A program made the translations under genes and the position numbers. This document shows, piece by piece, positions 24,739-34,774 of a stretch of 64,000 nt of DNA. A model generated the notes under the pieces. The model worked only from the letters and a program-made list of their open reading frames with translations. It did not search any database and had not been told where the DNA came from. The stretch comes from VAZQ01 sp963816745 (GTDB taxonomy: Bacteria; Pseudomonadota; Alphaproteobacteria; Rhizobiales; Xanthobacteraceae): NCBI GenBank assembly GCA_963816745.1, contig CAWFLQ010000003.1, positions 186,001 to 250,000 of the forward strand, written 5' to 3'. Position 1 is the first letter of the stretch; the number at the start of each line of letters is the position of its first letter.

Positions 24739-25290
24739 ATGACCAAGCTGCCCGAAGCCGAGCTCTGTCACTTCGGCCTCTACGCCCATGACCTGAACAA
24801 GATGGTGGACTTCTACACGCGCGCTTTCGGGCTGGTCGTCACCGATCGCGGGCGATCAGGCCGCGGATTCGATATCGCTTTTCTCAGCGGACATCCCGGC
24901 GAGCATCATCAGCTCGCCATCGCGGCCGGCCGGCCCGCCGAAGCGACGTTCTCGACCATCAATCAGGTCTCGTTTCGCGTGCGCAACCTCGACGACCTCA
25001 AGCGTTACTTCACCTGGCTCACGAACGAGCGCGTAAGGGACATGGAAACCCGCAACCACGGTAACGCGTGGAGCATCTATTTCAGCGACCCCGAGGGCAA
25101 CCGCATGGAAGTCTACAGCCCCACGCCCTGGTACGTGAGCCAGCCGTTCGGGCAACCGCTCGACTTGACCGAGCCTGCCGACGTGATCCTCGCCAAGACC
25201 GAGACCATGGTTCGACAGGATCCGACGTCGTGTCCGATCGAGGCCTGGTCCGCGGACATGCGCAAGAAGCTCGACGACGTTCACGCCTGA
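24739..25290 (+). CDS. VOC-superfamily (glyoxalase/extradiol dioxygenase-like) protein
   Basis: The 183-aa product has paired beta-alpha-beta-beta-beta modules: LCHFGLYAHDLNKMVDFYTR and FGLVVTDRG near the start, then QVSFRVRNLDDLKRYF and IYFSDPEGNRMEVYSPTPWY. His at about 11 and Glu in RMEVY are the expected metal ligands. Such proteins include catechol 2,3-dioxygenase-like ring-cleavage enzymes. It is linked to the upstream Bug gene and convergent with hpaB (10 nt apart). Substrate not determined. Confidence 0.82.
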   Translation: MTKLPEAELCHFGLYAHDLNKMVDFYTRAFGLVVTDRGRSGRGFDIAFLSGHPGEHHQLAIAAGRPAEATFSTINQVSFRVRNLDDLKRYFTWLTNERVRDMETRNHGNAWSIYFSDPEGNRMEVYSPTPWYVSQPFGQPLDLTEPADVILAKTETMVRQDPTSCPIEAWSADMRKKLDDVHA

Positions 25291-25299
25291 AACGGCGCG

Positions 25300-26883
25300 T
25301 CACTCCGCGGCGCGCTTGGCGCCGGCCACGCCCGGGAAGGCGACATCATCCGGATCCAGCCAGGCGGGATTGCGCCAGCCGTTCTCATCGTAATCGGACA
25401 GGCATTGCTCGGCGAGCGCGATCATGCCGTCCAGCGTGCCGCTCGAGCGCGCGTTCCACATCGCCTGGATGCGGATGTCCTCGTGGTTGCCGGCGTAGTT
25501 CATCTCGTAGAGCTCATGGCGGCCGCCGAACTCGGTGCCAATGGCATCCCAGAGCAGCTTCATCACCTTGATGCGCTCCTTGTAGCCGATGCCGTAGGAG
25601 CCGCGCACATATTGGGCGAGATACTTGTCGATTGCCGGATTCTTGAAGTCCCTGGCCGATGACGGGAGATAGATCAGCGACGAGGCGATGATCTTCTCCA
25701 CGATTTCCTTGACGCGGCCGTAGGCTTCGCCCGCGAACACGCGATAACTCGAGCCCGACTGCACGTTCGGCAGCACCGCGCCGTCGACCCACGGCGTCGG
25801 ATTGGCCGCCATCGCATCGGTCAGCGCCCAGAACAGATTGCGCCAGGCGATCACCTCGCCCAGCATCGCCTGATTGCCGCGGAATTCGTCGGCACCGGCG
25901 GCGCGCAGGGCCTTGGCGATGATGCCCACCATGAAGTCGAGCTTGACCGCGAGCCGCGTGCAGCCCTGGAACTGGTAGCCCGCAAGAAAACCCGACTGCG
26001 GGAAGAAGGTCTTGAGCTTGTCGAGGTCGCGATGCAGCAGCACGTCCTCCCAGGGGATGAACGCGTTGTCGAACACGAAGATGGCGTCGTTCTCGTCGAA
26101 GCGCGACGATAGCGGGTAGTCGTAGGGCGTGCCCATGACGCTCGCCATCATCTCGTAGGAGGTGCGGCAGATGAGCTTCACGCCCGGTGCATTCATCGGC
26201 GCGATGAACATGACAGCGAGATCGGTGTCGTGCGTAGGCACCGCCGCATTCTGGCCGAGGAAATTATAGTGGGTGAGCGCGGACGAGGTCGCGACCACCT
26301 TGGCGCCCGACACGTAGATGCCGGCGTCGGTCTCCTTCCGGATGGTGATGAACACGTCCTTGACCTCGTCGGGCGCCTTGGCGCGGTCGACCGGCGGGTT
26401 GACGATGGCGTGATTCATGAACAGCACGGATTCCTGCGCGCGCCGATACCAGGCCCGAGCGTTTCCGGCGAACTTTCCGTAGAACTGATGATTGGCCCCG
26501 AGCGTGTTCATCAGCGAGGCCTTGTAGTCGGGCGAGCGCCCCATCCAGCCGTAGGACATGCGTGCCCATTGGGCGATGGCATCGCGCTGCGCAATGAGCT
26601 CGTCGCGCGAGCGCGCGGCCCGGAAGAATTTATGGGTGTATCCGCCCGAGCCGGTGTCGGTCGGCGACGTGAGCAGGTCCTTGCTCTTGGGGTCGTGGAG
26701 CGCATCGTAGAGTCGCGCGATCGAACGGGCGGCGTTGCGGAAGGCGGGATGCGTCGTCACGTCGTCGACGCGCTCGCCGTAGATATAGACTTCGCGCCCG
26801 TCGCGCAGGCTCGCGAGATATTCTGCGCCCGTGAACGGCCGCCCCTTCGCGCCGATGGCATCCTCTGACTTCACGGGACTCAT
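25300..26883 (-). CDS. hpaB: 4-hydroxyphenylacetate 3-hydroxylase-family oxygenase
   Basis: The 527-aa product starts MSPVKSEDAIGAKGRPFTG at 26883. It carries the HpaB motifs GAEYLASLRDGREVYIYGE, NHAIVNPPVDRAKAPDE, GIYVSGAKVVATSSALTHYN, VFDNAFIPWEDVLLHRD and GGRHELYEMNYAGNHEDIR. HpaB-type enzymes are FADH2-dependent phenol hydroxylases fed by a separate reductase such as that at 23075. Length matches the usual 480-530 aa and the frame is intact. The true substrate may be a phenolic acid other than 4-hydroxyphenylacetate, as in many relatives. Confidence 0.88.
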   Translation of the reverse strand: MSPVKSEDAIGAKGRPFTGAEYLASLRDGREVYIYGERVDDVTTHPAFRNAARSIARLYDALHDPKSKDLLTSPTDTGSGGYTHKFFRAARSRDELIAQRDAIAQWARMSYGWMGRSPDYKASLMNTLGANHQFYGKFAGNARAWYRRAQESVLFMNHAIVNPPVDRAKAPDEVKDVFITIRKETDAGIYVSGAKVVATSSALTHYNFLGQNAAVPTHDTDLAVMFIAPMNAPGVKLICRTSYEMMASVMGTPYDYPLSSRFDENDAIFVFDNAFIPWEDVLLHRDLDKLKTFFPQSGFLAGYQFQGCTRLAVKLDFMVGIIAKALRAAGADEFRGNQAMLGEVIAWRNLFWALTDAMAANPTPWVDGAVLPNVQSGSSYRVFAGEAYGRVKEIVEKIIASSLIYLPSSARDFKNPAIDKYLAQYVRGSYGIGYKERIKVMKLLWDAIGTEFGGRHELYEMNYAGNHEDIRIQAMWNARSSGTLDGMIALAEQCLSDYDENGWRNPAWLDPDDVAFPGVAGAKRAAE

Positions 26884-26981
26884 ATCGGCGGGTTCCTTCC
26901 ACACGCAATGACGCCGCAGCAAGGCACCGGCGGAGACCGGTGTCAATGCGCCCGGGGGTCCGCCTTCGCGCCGGTCTCGGC

Positions 26982-27785
26982 TTACTTGCTGCCTTCGCCC
27001 GGCTCGCGGAACGGCTGCGTCAACAGGCGATCGATGCGCAGCTCGCGCGGATTTCGAAAGACCGGCAGACCGATGGTCATGCCGGCGTGGCCAGCTTCGG
27101 GCTGGGCGCGGTAGGTCCCGAACAGCCAGTCCCACCACGGCAGATTGAAGCCGAAATTGCTGTCGGTCTCGCGGCGCAAGACCGAGTGGTGCACCCGGTG
27201 CATGTCGGGCGTGACGACGACGAGGCGCAGGATGCGGTCGAGCGCCGGCGGCATCGCGACGTTGGCATGGTTGAACATCGACGTGGCGTTGAGCACCACC
27301 TCGAACAGCAGCACCGCCACGACGGGAATGCCGAAAACGATCACGGTCGCGATCTTGATCAGCATGGAGATGAGGATCTCGAACGGGTGGAAGCGCCCGC
27401 CGGTGGTGACGTCGATGTCGAGATCGGCATGGTGCATGCGGTGCAGGCGCCACAGCACCGGCACTTTGTGGAACAGGACGTGCTGGGCGTAGATGACGAG
27501 ATCGAGCACCAGGAAGCCGATCAGTGCCGCCAGCGACAGCCGCAAACCGGCGAGGTGAAGGAGTCCCCACCCGCGCCCGGCGGCGAACAGTGCCGCCCCG
27601 ACGGCGGCGGTCGGAATGAGGATGCGGACGGCGACGACATCGACCAGCAGGATGCCGAGATTGCTGGCCCAGCGCGGCTTGCGGCCGACAGTCAGACCAC
27701 GGCGCGGCGCCGCGATCTCCCACAGCGCCATGGCCGTGAAGACGAGCGCGAAAGCGCCTACGCGGATCAGGAGTTCGACGTCCAT
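26982..27785 (-). CDS. Sterol desaturase/fatty acid hydroxylase-family membrane protein
   Basis: The 267-aa product has several membrane segments and the histidine boxes of the family: HVLFHKVPVLWRLHRMHHAD (HxxxH and HxxHH), FNHAN, and TPDMHRVHHSVLRRETDSN. These bind a di-iron centre for hydroxylation of lipid chains or ring compounds. The C-terminal GFNLPWWDWLFGTY is typical. The substrate is unknown. It is the upstream neighbour of hpaB on the same strand, 98 nt away, but probably separate in function. Confidence 0.87.
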   Translation of the reverse strand: MDVELLIRVGAFALVFTAMALWEIAAPRRGLTVGRKPRWASNLGILLVDVVAVRILIPTAAVGAALFAAGRGWGLLHLAGLRLSLAALIGFLVLDLVIYAQHVLFHKVPVLWRLHRMHHADLDIDVTTGGRFHPFEILISMLIKIATVIVFGIPVVAVLLFEVVLNATSMFNHANVAMPPALDRILRLVVVTPDMHRVHHSVLRRETDSNFGFNLPWWDWLFGTYRAQPEAGHAGMTIGLPVFRNPRELRIDRLLTQPFREPGEGSK

Positions 27786-27897
27786 GGACCGGCGACAAAT
27801 CTTCGGGGACGCCGCGATGGCGCGGCCTCCCCGGTTATCGCTTGGATGGACTTGAAATACCAGCCGATCGGCTCGCCTGAGCCGGGCGGTCGAAGCG

Positions 27898-27993
27898 TCA
27901 GTTCAATCCGCCGAACGCCCAAATCAGAAGTAGAATCGGGATTGGCACACCCAGCAGCCAGAGCAACATGTAACGGCCCATCTTTTTGTCCAT
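27898..27993 (-). CDS. 31-residue single-span membrane peptide
   Basis: The frame MDKKMGRYMLLWLLGVPIP continues with a hydrophobic run and ends WAFGGLN; it is 31 aa with one membrane span and a basic N-terminus. I recall very similar short proteins (MGRY..LLWLLGVPIPILLLIW...) in many Bradyrhizobium-like genomes, which supports it as real. No strong ribosome site precedes either ATG. It is isolated between the desaturase and the divergent livH. Function unknown. Confidence 0.55.
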   Translation of the reverse strand: MDKKMGRYMLLWLLGVPIPILLLIWAFGGLN

Positions 27994-28183
27994 TCGGTTG
28001 CCGGCCGGACAACGCGTTACCGGAACCCTGATTCCGCCGTCCTCCCGCGCTCTCCCCGCCGCCCCTTCCCCACAGGGCATTGCGACACAGGGTCCCGCCG
28101 TTGCTGGCCATCCAGACCCCTGATAGACCACCCGTGCCGGATATTGGCTGATCTCGGGGGGCGCCTCGTGAGGGCGCGCGGGC

Positions 28184-29104
28184 ATGGAAGTCTTCATCCA
28201 GCAACTCATCAACGGCATTACGCTCGGCGCGATCTACGGCCTCATCGCCCTCGGCTACACCATGGTGTTCGGCATCATCGGCATGGTGAATTTCGCCCAT
28301 GGTGACGTGTTCATGGTGTCGGCCTTCATCGCGCTGGTCACCTTCCTCATTCTGACCACCTGGCTCGGCATCGGCTCGATCGTGGTCGCGCTCGTGATCG
28401 TGCTGATCGTCGCGATGTTGATGACATCGCTGGTCAACTGGGCAATCGAACGCATCGCCTATCGGCCGCTGCGCGGCTCGTTCCGGCTGGCGCCGCTGAT
28501 ATCGGCGATCGGCATGTCGATCTTCCTCATGAATTTCGTCCAGGTCGCCCAAGGCCCCCGCGTCAAGTCGATCCCGCCGTTCTTCAACGAGGTGATCGTG
28601 CTGATGACCCGCGAGGACGGCTACGAGGTCGCGGTGTCCTACAAGCAGATCGTCGTGTGGCTGGTGACCGCGGCGCTGCTGGCGGTGTTCTGGTTCGTGG
28701 TGACCAGGACAGCGCTCGGGCGGGCGCAGCGCGCCTGCGAGCAGGACCAGAAGATGGCGGCGCTGCTCGGGATCGACGTCGACCGCACGGTCTCCATCAC
28801 CTTCATCATCGCGGCCGCGCTCGCCGCGGTCGCCGGCACCATGTACCTCGTGTACTACGGCGTGGTGAGCTTCGCCGACGGCTTCGTGCCCGGCGTGAAG
28901 GCCTTTACCGCCGCCGTGCTGGGCGGCATCGGTTCGCTGCCGGGCGCAGTAATCGGCGGCCTGCTCATCGGCCTGATCGAGACCATGTGGTCGGCCTACG
29001 TCTCCACCGACTACAAGGACGTCGCCGCCTTCTCCATTCTCGCCATCACGATGATCTTCCTGCCGCAGGGCCTCCTCGGCCGGCCGGACGTGGAGAAGGT
29101 GTGA
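28184..29104 (+). CDS. livH: Branched-chain amino acid-type ABC permease LivH
   Basis: The 306-aa product is a polytopic permease with the family motifs QQLINGITLGAIYGLIALGY, TMVFGIIGMVNFAHGDVFM, and FKxFTAAVLGGIGSLPGAVIGG near the C-terminus. With LivM it forms the membrane channel of a periplasmic-binding-protein-dependent importer for branched-chain amino acids or related ligands. The gene is intact and is the first of the liv operon; livM starts one base after its stop. Confidence 0.92.
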   Translation: MEVFIQQLINGITLGAIYGLIALGYTMVFGIIGMVNFAHGDVFMVSAFIALVTFLILTTWLGIGSIVVALVIVLIVAMLMTSLVNWAIERIAYRPLRGSFRLAPLISAIGMSIFLMNFVQVAQGPRVKSIPPFFNEVIVLMTREDGYEVAVSYKQIVVWLVTAALLAVFWFVVTRTALGRAQRACEQDQKMAALLGIDVDRTVSITFIIAAALAAVAGTMYLVYYGVVSFADGFVPGVKAFTAAVLGGIGSLPGAVIGGLLIGLIETMWSAYVSTDYKDVAAFSILAITMIFLPQGLLGRPDVEKV

Positions 29105-29105
29105 G

Positions 29106-30491
29106 ATGGCGGCCGAGGCGCCATCGCCCGCCGCGACGCGTCGACGTCGTACGCGCGCTGCGGCAGGGCGCGCTCGCAGGCCTCCTCGCCTTCGGGCTGT
29201 TCCTGCCGCTGATCGGCTTCAACACCGTCCAGAACATCCACAACGAGCTGGTGCTCGAGACGCGCTGGCCGTTGCTCGCGGCGATGGTCGCGATCATGGC
29301 GGTCGGCCGCTTTCTGTATGCGCTGCTGATCGCGCCCTGGCGCGCGCGCCGCGCACTGCGGCCGCGGCCGGAGCACATCGAGGTCGCGGCCTGGCGCGCC
29401 GGGGTTTCGCGCTGGCTGGTCCCCTTCGCGCTCGGTTTCGCGATCGTCTATCCGCCGCTTGCGCTCTCGCTCGCGGGCTTCCAGGGCGCGGTGAAGTGGA
29501 TCGACAATTTCGGCGTCCAGATCCTGATCTACGTCATGCTCGGCTGGGGTCTCAACATCGTGGTCGGGCTCGCCGGCCTGCTCGATCTCGGCTACGTCGC
29601 CTTCTACGCCGTCGGCGCCTATTCCTACGCGTTGCTTGCCGACAGACTTCGGCCTCTCGTTCTGGATGCTGCTGCCGCTCGCGGGCTGCCTCGCCGCGTT
29701 CTGGGGCATCCTGCTCGGCTTTCCGGTGCTGCGGCTGCGCGGCGACTATCTCGCCATCGTCACGCTCGCCTTCGGCGAGATCATCCGGCTAGTCCTCATC
29801 AACTGGGTGGCGCTGACCAACGGCTATGCCGGCATCACCGGCATCCCGCGGCCGTCCTTCTTCGGCATCCCGTTCAACGCGTCCGACGAAGGTTTCGCCG
29901 CCCGCTTCGGGCTCGAATTCAGCCCGATCTACCGTACCATCTTCCTCTACTACCTGATCCTGGCGCTCGCCATGGTCACAGCCGCGCTGACGATGCGGCT
30001 GCGGCGGCTGCCGATCGGGCGCGCCTGGGAAGCATTGCGCGAGGACGAGATCGCCTGCCGCTCGCTCGGCATCAACACCACCAATACCAAGCTCACCGCG
30101 TTTGCCATCGGCGCGATGTTCGCGGGCTTCGCCGGATCGTTTTTCGCGGCGCGGCAGGGATTCATCTCGCCCGAGAGCTTCACCTTCATGGAATCGGCCG
30201 TCATCGTCGCCATCGTCGTGCTCGGCGGCATGGGCAGCCTGGTCGGAGTGGCGATCGCCGCCGTGATCATGATCGGCGGCACCGAGATCATGCGCGAGCT
30301 CGATTTCCTCAAGGTCCTGTTCGGCCGCGATTTCGATCCGACGCAGTACCGCATGCTGCTGTTCGGCTTCGCCATGGTGCTGATCATGGTGTGGAAGCCG
30401 CGCGGGCTGATCTCGACCCGCGACCCCTCGACATTCCTGAAGGAACGCAAGGCGATCGCGGGCTCGCATCGTGAAGGAAGGCCACGGATGA
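29106..30491 (+). CDS. livM: ABC permease LivM (about three frameshifts)
   Basis: The second permease of the importer. An ATG at 29106 opens it; shifts near 29140, 29642 (extra G) and 30470 separate frames that together give a protein of about 460 aa. Motifs are LNIVVGLAGLLDLGYVAFYA, LRLRGDYLAIVTLAFGEIIR, GREAW-like GRAWEALREDEIACRSLGIN and AGFAGSFFAARQGFISPESF. The N-terminal extension of about 130 residues with three extra membrane segments is common in alphaproteobacterial LivM. Its stop overlaps the livG start as ATGA. Confidence 0.85.
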
Positions 30492-31410
30492 CGCGGCGCC
30501 AGCCACGACGCCGCGCCCATATTGCGCGTCGAGCATCTCGACATGCGCTTCGGCGGCCTCGTCGCCGTCAACGACCTGTCGTTCACCGCCCGTAGCGCGG
30601 CGATATCACCGCGCTGATCGGACCGAACGGTGCCGGCAAGACCACGGTGTTCAATTGCATCACCGGGTTCTACAAGCCGACCGAGGGGCGCATCGCGCTG
30701 CAATACGGCGACCCCGGCGTGTGGGACGAGCTCGGCGCCTTGACCGATCGGGGCGAGCGCAGCGTCACCCGCGGGGACGGTGTGCTGTTCCTGCTCGAGC
30801 GCATGCCCGACTACCTGGTGACACAGCAGGCGCGGGTCGTGCGCACGTTCCAGAACATCCGCCTGTTCCAGGGCATGACGGTCCTCGAGAATCTGCTCGT
30901 TGCCCAGCACAACCGTCTGATGCGCGCCTCCGGATTCACCGTGCTCGGTGCGCTCGGGCTGCCCAGCTACGCCAAGGCGGAGCGCGCGGCCATCGACAAG
31001 GCGCGTCTATTGGCTCGAAAAGACCGCGCTAATCCGACCGCGCCGACGATCCGGCCGGCGAATTGCCCTACGGCGCCCAGCGTCGCCTCGAGATCGCGCG
31101 CGCCATGTGCACGGACCCTGTCCTGCTTTGTCTCGACGAGCCGGCCGCCGGCCTCAATCCGAACGAGAGCGCCGAACTCGGCCGCTATCTCCACACTATC
31201 CGCGACGAGCACTCGACCTCGATCCTGCTGATCGAGCACGACATGTCGGTGGTGATGGAAATTTCCGACCACATCATCGTGCTCGACCACGGCCAGAAGA
31301 TCGCGGACGGCACGCCGGAGGCCATTCGCAACGACCCCAAGGTGATCGCGGCCTATCTCGGGGTCGAGGAGGACGAGGTCGCCGACATCGAGATCGAGAC
31401 GCCGCGATGA
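30488..31410 (+). CDS. livG: ABC ATPase LivG (several frameshifts)
   Basis: The frames together give an ATPase of about 300 aa. Visible are LRVEHLDMRFGGLVAVNDLS, Walker A GPNGAGKTT, the Q-loop RTFQNIRLFQGMTVLENLLV, the signature LPYGAQRRLEIARAM and Walker B LLCLDEPAAGLNPNE. Shifts lie between about 30500 and 30600 and at about 31014 (extra T) and 31033 (extra C). An extra stretch of about 20 residues sits between Walker A and the Q-loop (YGDPGVWDELG...), as in many alphaproteobacterial LivG proteins. It works with LivF. Confidence 0.85.
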
Positions 31411-31432
31411 GCGTGGTGCGGGGAAACCAGCG

Positions 31433-32159
<727 letters not shown>

Positions 32160-32215
32160 CCAAAGCGTTTTCCGGCGAAGTGGCCTTCCGGTTCGCCGTA
32201 GAAACGCGTCAACTG
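32160..32215. repeat. Intergenic repeat with AAAGCGTTTTCCGGCGAAGTGG core
   Basis: The stretch has the form GCGTTTTCCGGCGAAGTGG, spacer, CCGGTTCGCC, then GAAACGCGTC, in which the ends GCGTTT and AAACGC pair. I recognise this as a dispersed palindromic element common between genes in Bradyrhizobium relatives. A related copy is at 47586-47700. It lies between livF and the next gene. Confidence 0.5.
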
Positions 32216-32227
32216 AGAGCGAAAGAG

Positions 32228-32620
32228 ATGGACTTTTCCATCCCGGAGTTCCTCTCCGACGAGCACTCGCTCGGAGTATTTTTTCTGGTGAGCGTGTTGA
32301 TGGGCGGCGGCGCCGCCTGGCTCGCCGGCCGCGCCATCGCCGCCACTTGGCGGCCGTGGTGGCATGTTGCGCTCTATATGCTGCCGCTGAGCTTCGCAGT
32401 GCGCTTCATCCACTACGCCGTATTCGACAGCAAGTTCTTGTCGCTGCACTACTATCTCGTCGACTACGCGGTCTGCCTGGTATTTGGCTTCCTCGGCTTC
32501 CGCCTGACCCGGGTGGGCCAGATGGTCACCCGCTACAGCTGGATCAACGAGCGCGCGGGCTGGCTGCGCTGGCGCCGCCGCGACGATACGGCCGCCGGGG
32601 ATACGTCAAAATCCGGGTGA
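32228..32620 (+). CDS. Small membrane protein of the liv operon (DUF6867-like)
   Basis: The 130-aa product starts at 32228 behind GCGAAAGAG, with MDFSIPEFLSDEHSLGVFF. Three membrane segments are visible (FFLVSVLMGGGAAWLAG, HVALYMLPLSFAVRFIHYA, YLVDYAVCLVFGFLGFRL), followed by a basic tail (VTRYSWINERAGWLRWRRR). Proteins like this sit next to liv ABC operons in Hyphomicrobiales; I believe the family is DUF6867. A role in the importer is inferred only from position. In the given sequence livF is frameshifted so that one frame reads into this gene, which is an artefact. Confidence 0.7.
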   Translation: MDFSIPEFLSDEHSLGVFFLVSVLMGGGAAWLAGRAIAATWRPWWHVALYMLPLSFAVRFIHYAVFDSKFLSLHYYLVDYAVCLVFGFLGFRLTRVGQMVTRYSWINERAGWLRWRRRDDTAAGDTSKSG

Positions 32621-32715
32621 CAATTGCCTGATTTGCGGCTTGAATCCCGGCTCGAGGCGGCTCGCGCGCAACGACGGGCTGCGCCTTTGATGTTTCCATC
32701 CCAGGGGTAAACACC

Positions 32716-33839
32716 ATGAGAAAATGGCTCACGCTCGGCCTCGCCTTCGGTCTTGGCCTTGCATTCGCAAATACCGCTTCGGCGCAGATCAAACTGGGCG
32801 TCGCCGGCCCGATCACCGGCGGCAGCGCCGCCTTCGGCGCGCAGCTCAAGAACGGCGCCGAGCAGGCGGTCGAGGACATCAACGCCGCCGGCGGCATTCT
32901 CGGCCAGAAGATCACCACGACCGTCGGCGACGATCGCGCCGATCCGAAGGAAGGCGTGTCGGTCGCCAACAAGTTCGTCGGCGACGGCGTGAAATTCGTC
33001 GTCGGTCATTTCAATTCCGGCGTCACCATCCCGGCCTCCGATGTCTATCAGGAGAACGGCATCCTGACGATCACGCCCGTCCGCCACCAATCCGCGCGTG
33101 ACCGACCGCAACATGTGGAACATCTTCCGCACCTGCGGCCGGGACGACCAGCAGGGCGCGGTCGCGGGCGACTACATTCTCAAGAACTTCAAGGGCAAGA
33201 AGATCGCTGTCGTCCACGACAAGACGACCTACGGCCAGGGTCTCGCCGACGATCACCAAGGCGACGATCAACAAGGGCGGCCTGAAGGAAGTGCTCTACG
33301 AGGGCGTCAACAAGGACGACAAGGACTTCTCCGCGCTGGTGTCCAAGATCAAGGCGTCGCGGCGCCGACCTCGTCTACTGGGGCGGGCTGCACGACACCG
33401 GCGGCACTGATCCTGCGGCAGATGCGCGACCAGGGCGTGCGGGCGCCGCTGATGGGCGGCGACGGCATCACCGACGACGAGTTCGCCGCGATCGCCGGAC
33501 CAGGCGCGGAAGGGCACGCTGATGACCTACGGCCCGGATCCGCGCAAGCGCCCGGAAGCCAAGGCCGTGGTGGAGAAGTTCCGCGCCAAGAATTTCGAGC
33601 CGCAGGCCTATACGCTCTACAGCTACGCCGCCGTCCAGATCATCAAGCAGGCGGCCGAGGCGGCGAAATCGCTCGACCCCAAGAAGGTCGCCGAGCAGAT
33701 CAAATCCGGCATGAAGTTCAAGACCGTGATCGGCGAGCTGTCCTACGACAAGAAGGGCGACGTGACGCGGCTCGATTACGTGGTCTATGTCTGGAAGAAG
33801 GAACCGAGCGGCAAGATCACCTACACCGAACTCGAATAA
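32716..33839 (+). CDS. livK: Periplasmic ligand-binding protein LivK (about five frameshifts)
   Basis: The signal peptide MRKWLTLGLAFGLGLAFANT is followed by the mature start IKLGVAGPITGGSAAFGAQL. Later blocks are VVGHFNSGVTIPASDVYQEN, KKIAVVHDKTTYGQGLAD, GADLVYWGG, YAAVQIIKQAAEAAKSLDPK and a C-terminal VVYVWKKEPSGKITYTELE. Shifts near 33083, 33256, 33353, 33407 and 33515 are each one inserted base. It is a type I periplasmic binding protein of about 372 aa that delivers the ligand to LivHMGF. A terminator follows. Confidence 0.88.
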
Positions 33840-33866
33840 CGGCTCTGCCGGTTTGACCCGAGTCCA

Positions 33867-33898
33867 GCCCGCCCCGAAAACGGGGCGGGCTTTTGCTT
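33867..33898 (+). terminator. Rho-independent terminator of the liv operon
   Basis: GCCCGCCCCG, loop AAAA, CGGGGCGGGC, then TTTTGCTTT. The stem is a perfect 10 bp and lies 28 nt after the livK stop. The convergent ccdA gene ends just beyond it. Confidence 0.9.
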
Positions 33899-33904
33899 TG
33901 CAGA

Positions 33905-34642
33905 TCACCCGATGCTCTGCAGCACCGGAAAGGTCTCGATCAGCCAGCTGTTGAGCTGCGTGAAGAACGCCGGCGAGGAAGGCGATGCCGGTGAGCACGA
34001 GCAGCGCCGCCCATCACGCGCTCCATGTGACCGAGGTGCGCGCGAAAGCGGGCGAGGAAAGCCGCGAACGGCTCGACCGCGAACGCTGCGATGATGAACG
34101 GCACGCCGAGGCCCGAGCGAGTAGACCGCGAGCAGGCCCGCGCCCTTGGCGACCGTGGCCTTGGAAGCCGCGACCGCCAGGATCGCCGCCAGGATCGGCC
34201 CGATGCACGGCGTCCAGCCGAGCGCGAAGGCAAGCCCCATGACATAGGCGCCCCAGAGCCCGACCGGCTTCGGCATGTCAATACGCGCCTGCCGATAGAG
34301 GAAACGGATCGGCGTGAGCCCGAGGAAGTGCAGGCCCATGACGATGATGGCGATGCCGGCGACGATCGCGAGCTCGTTCGAGTAGAAACGCACCACGGCG
34401 CCGATGGCGCTGGCGCTGGCGCCGAGCGCGACGAAGACGGTCGAGAATCCCGCCACGAACAGGATCGCGGCGATCACCGTGTCGCGCCGCACCCGCGGCG
34501 GCGGCTCCGCTTCGGCCAGCCGCTCGAGCGAGGTGCCGGCGAGATAGACGAGATAGGGCGGCACCAGCGGCAGCACGCAGGGCGACAGGAAGCTCACGAG
34601 GCCCGCAAAGAGCGCGTAGAAGATGGTGACATCGGCAGCCAT
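33905..34642 (-). CDS. ccdA: Cytochrome c biogenesis protein CcdA (about three frameshifts)
   Basis: The N-terminus FYALFAGLVSFLSPCVLPLV and the middle LGWTPCIGPILAAILAVA hold the two membrane cysteines that carry electrons across the membrane to extracytoplasmic thioredoxins. Shifts lie near 34105, 34005 and 33970, and the last residues SWLIETFPVLQSIG return to the first frame. The expected length of about 245 aa fits. It may supply reductant for cytochrome c maturation or for other disulfide-bearing exported proteins. No partner gene adjoins it. Confidence 0.85.
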   Translation of the reverse strand: MAADVTIFYALFAGLVSFLSPCVLPLVPPYLVYLAGTSLERLAEAEPPPRVRRDTVIAAILFVAGFSTVFVALGASASAIGAVVRFYSNELAIVAGIAIIVMGLHFLGLTPIRFLYRQARIDMPKPVGLWGAYVMGLAFALGWTPCIGPILAAILAVAASKATVAKGAGLLAVYSLGPRRAVHHRSVRGRAVRGFPRPLSRAPRSHGARDGRRCSCSPASPSSPAFFTQLNSWLIETFPVLQSIG

Positions 34643-34774
34643 GGCCCCTTAATGCGGTCGATCGGCGTCTCGACGCAAGCGGGCAAACCGGGTCTCGCCG
34701 GGATGTGATGGCGGGGTAGTCTGTTCCCGCAAATCAGGAGCCGATAGCTTACGGGTCACAGCGATCGAGGTCAC

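Noticed and set aside
32228..32620. LivF extended by a membrane domain (single 395-codon frame)
   Set aside because: The continuous frame results from the inserted G in livF; the restored livF stops at 32159 and the membrane protein has its own start.
33080..33520. Programmed frameshifting in livK
   Set aside because: Five shifts in 450 nt, each a random inserted base without slippery sequence, are better explained by errors.
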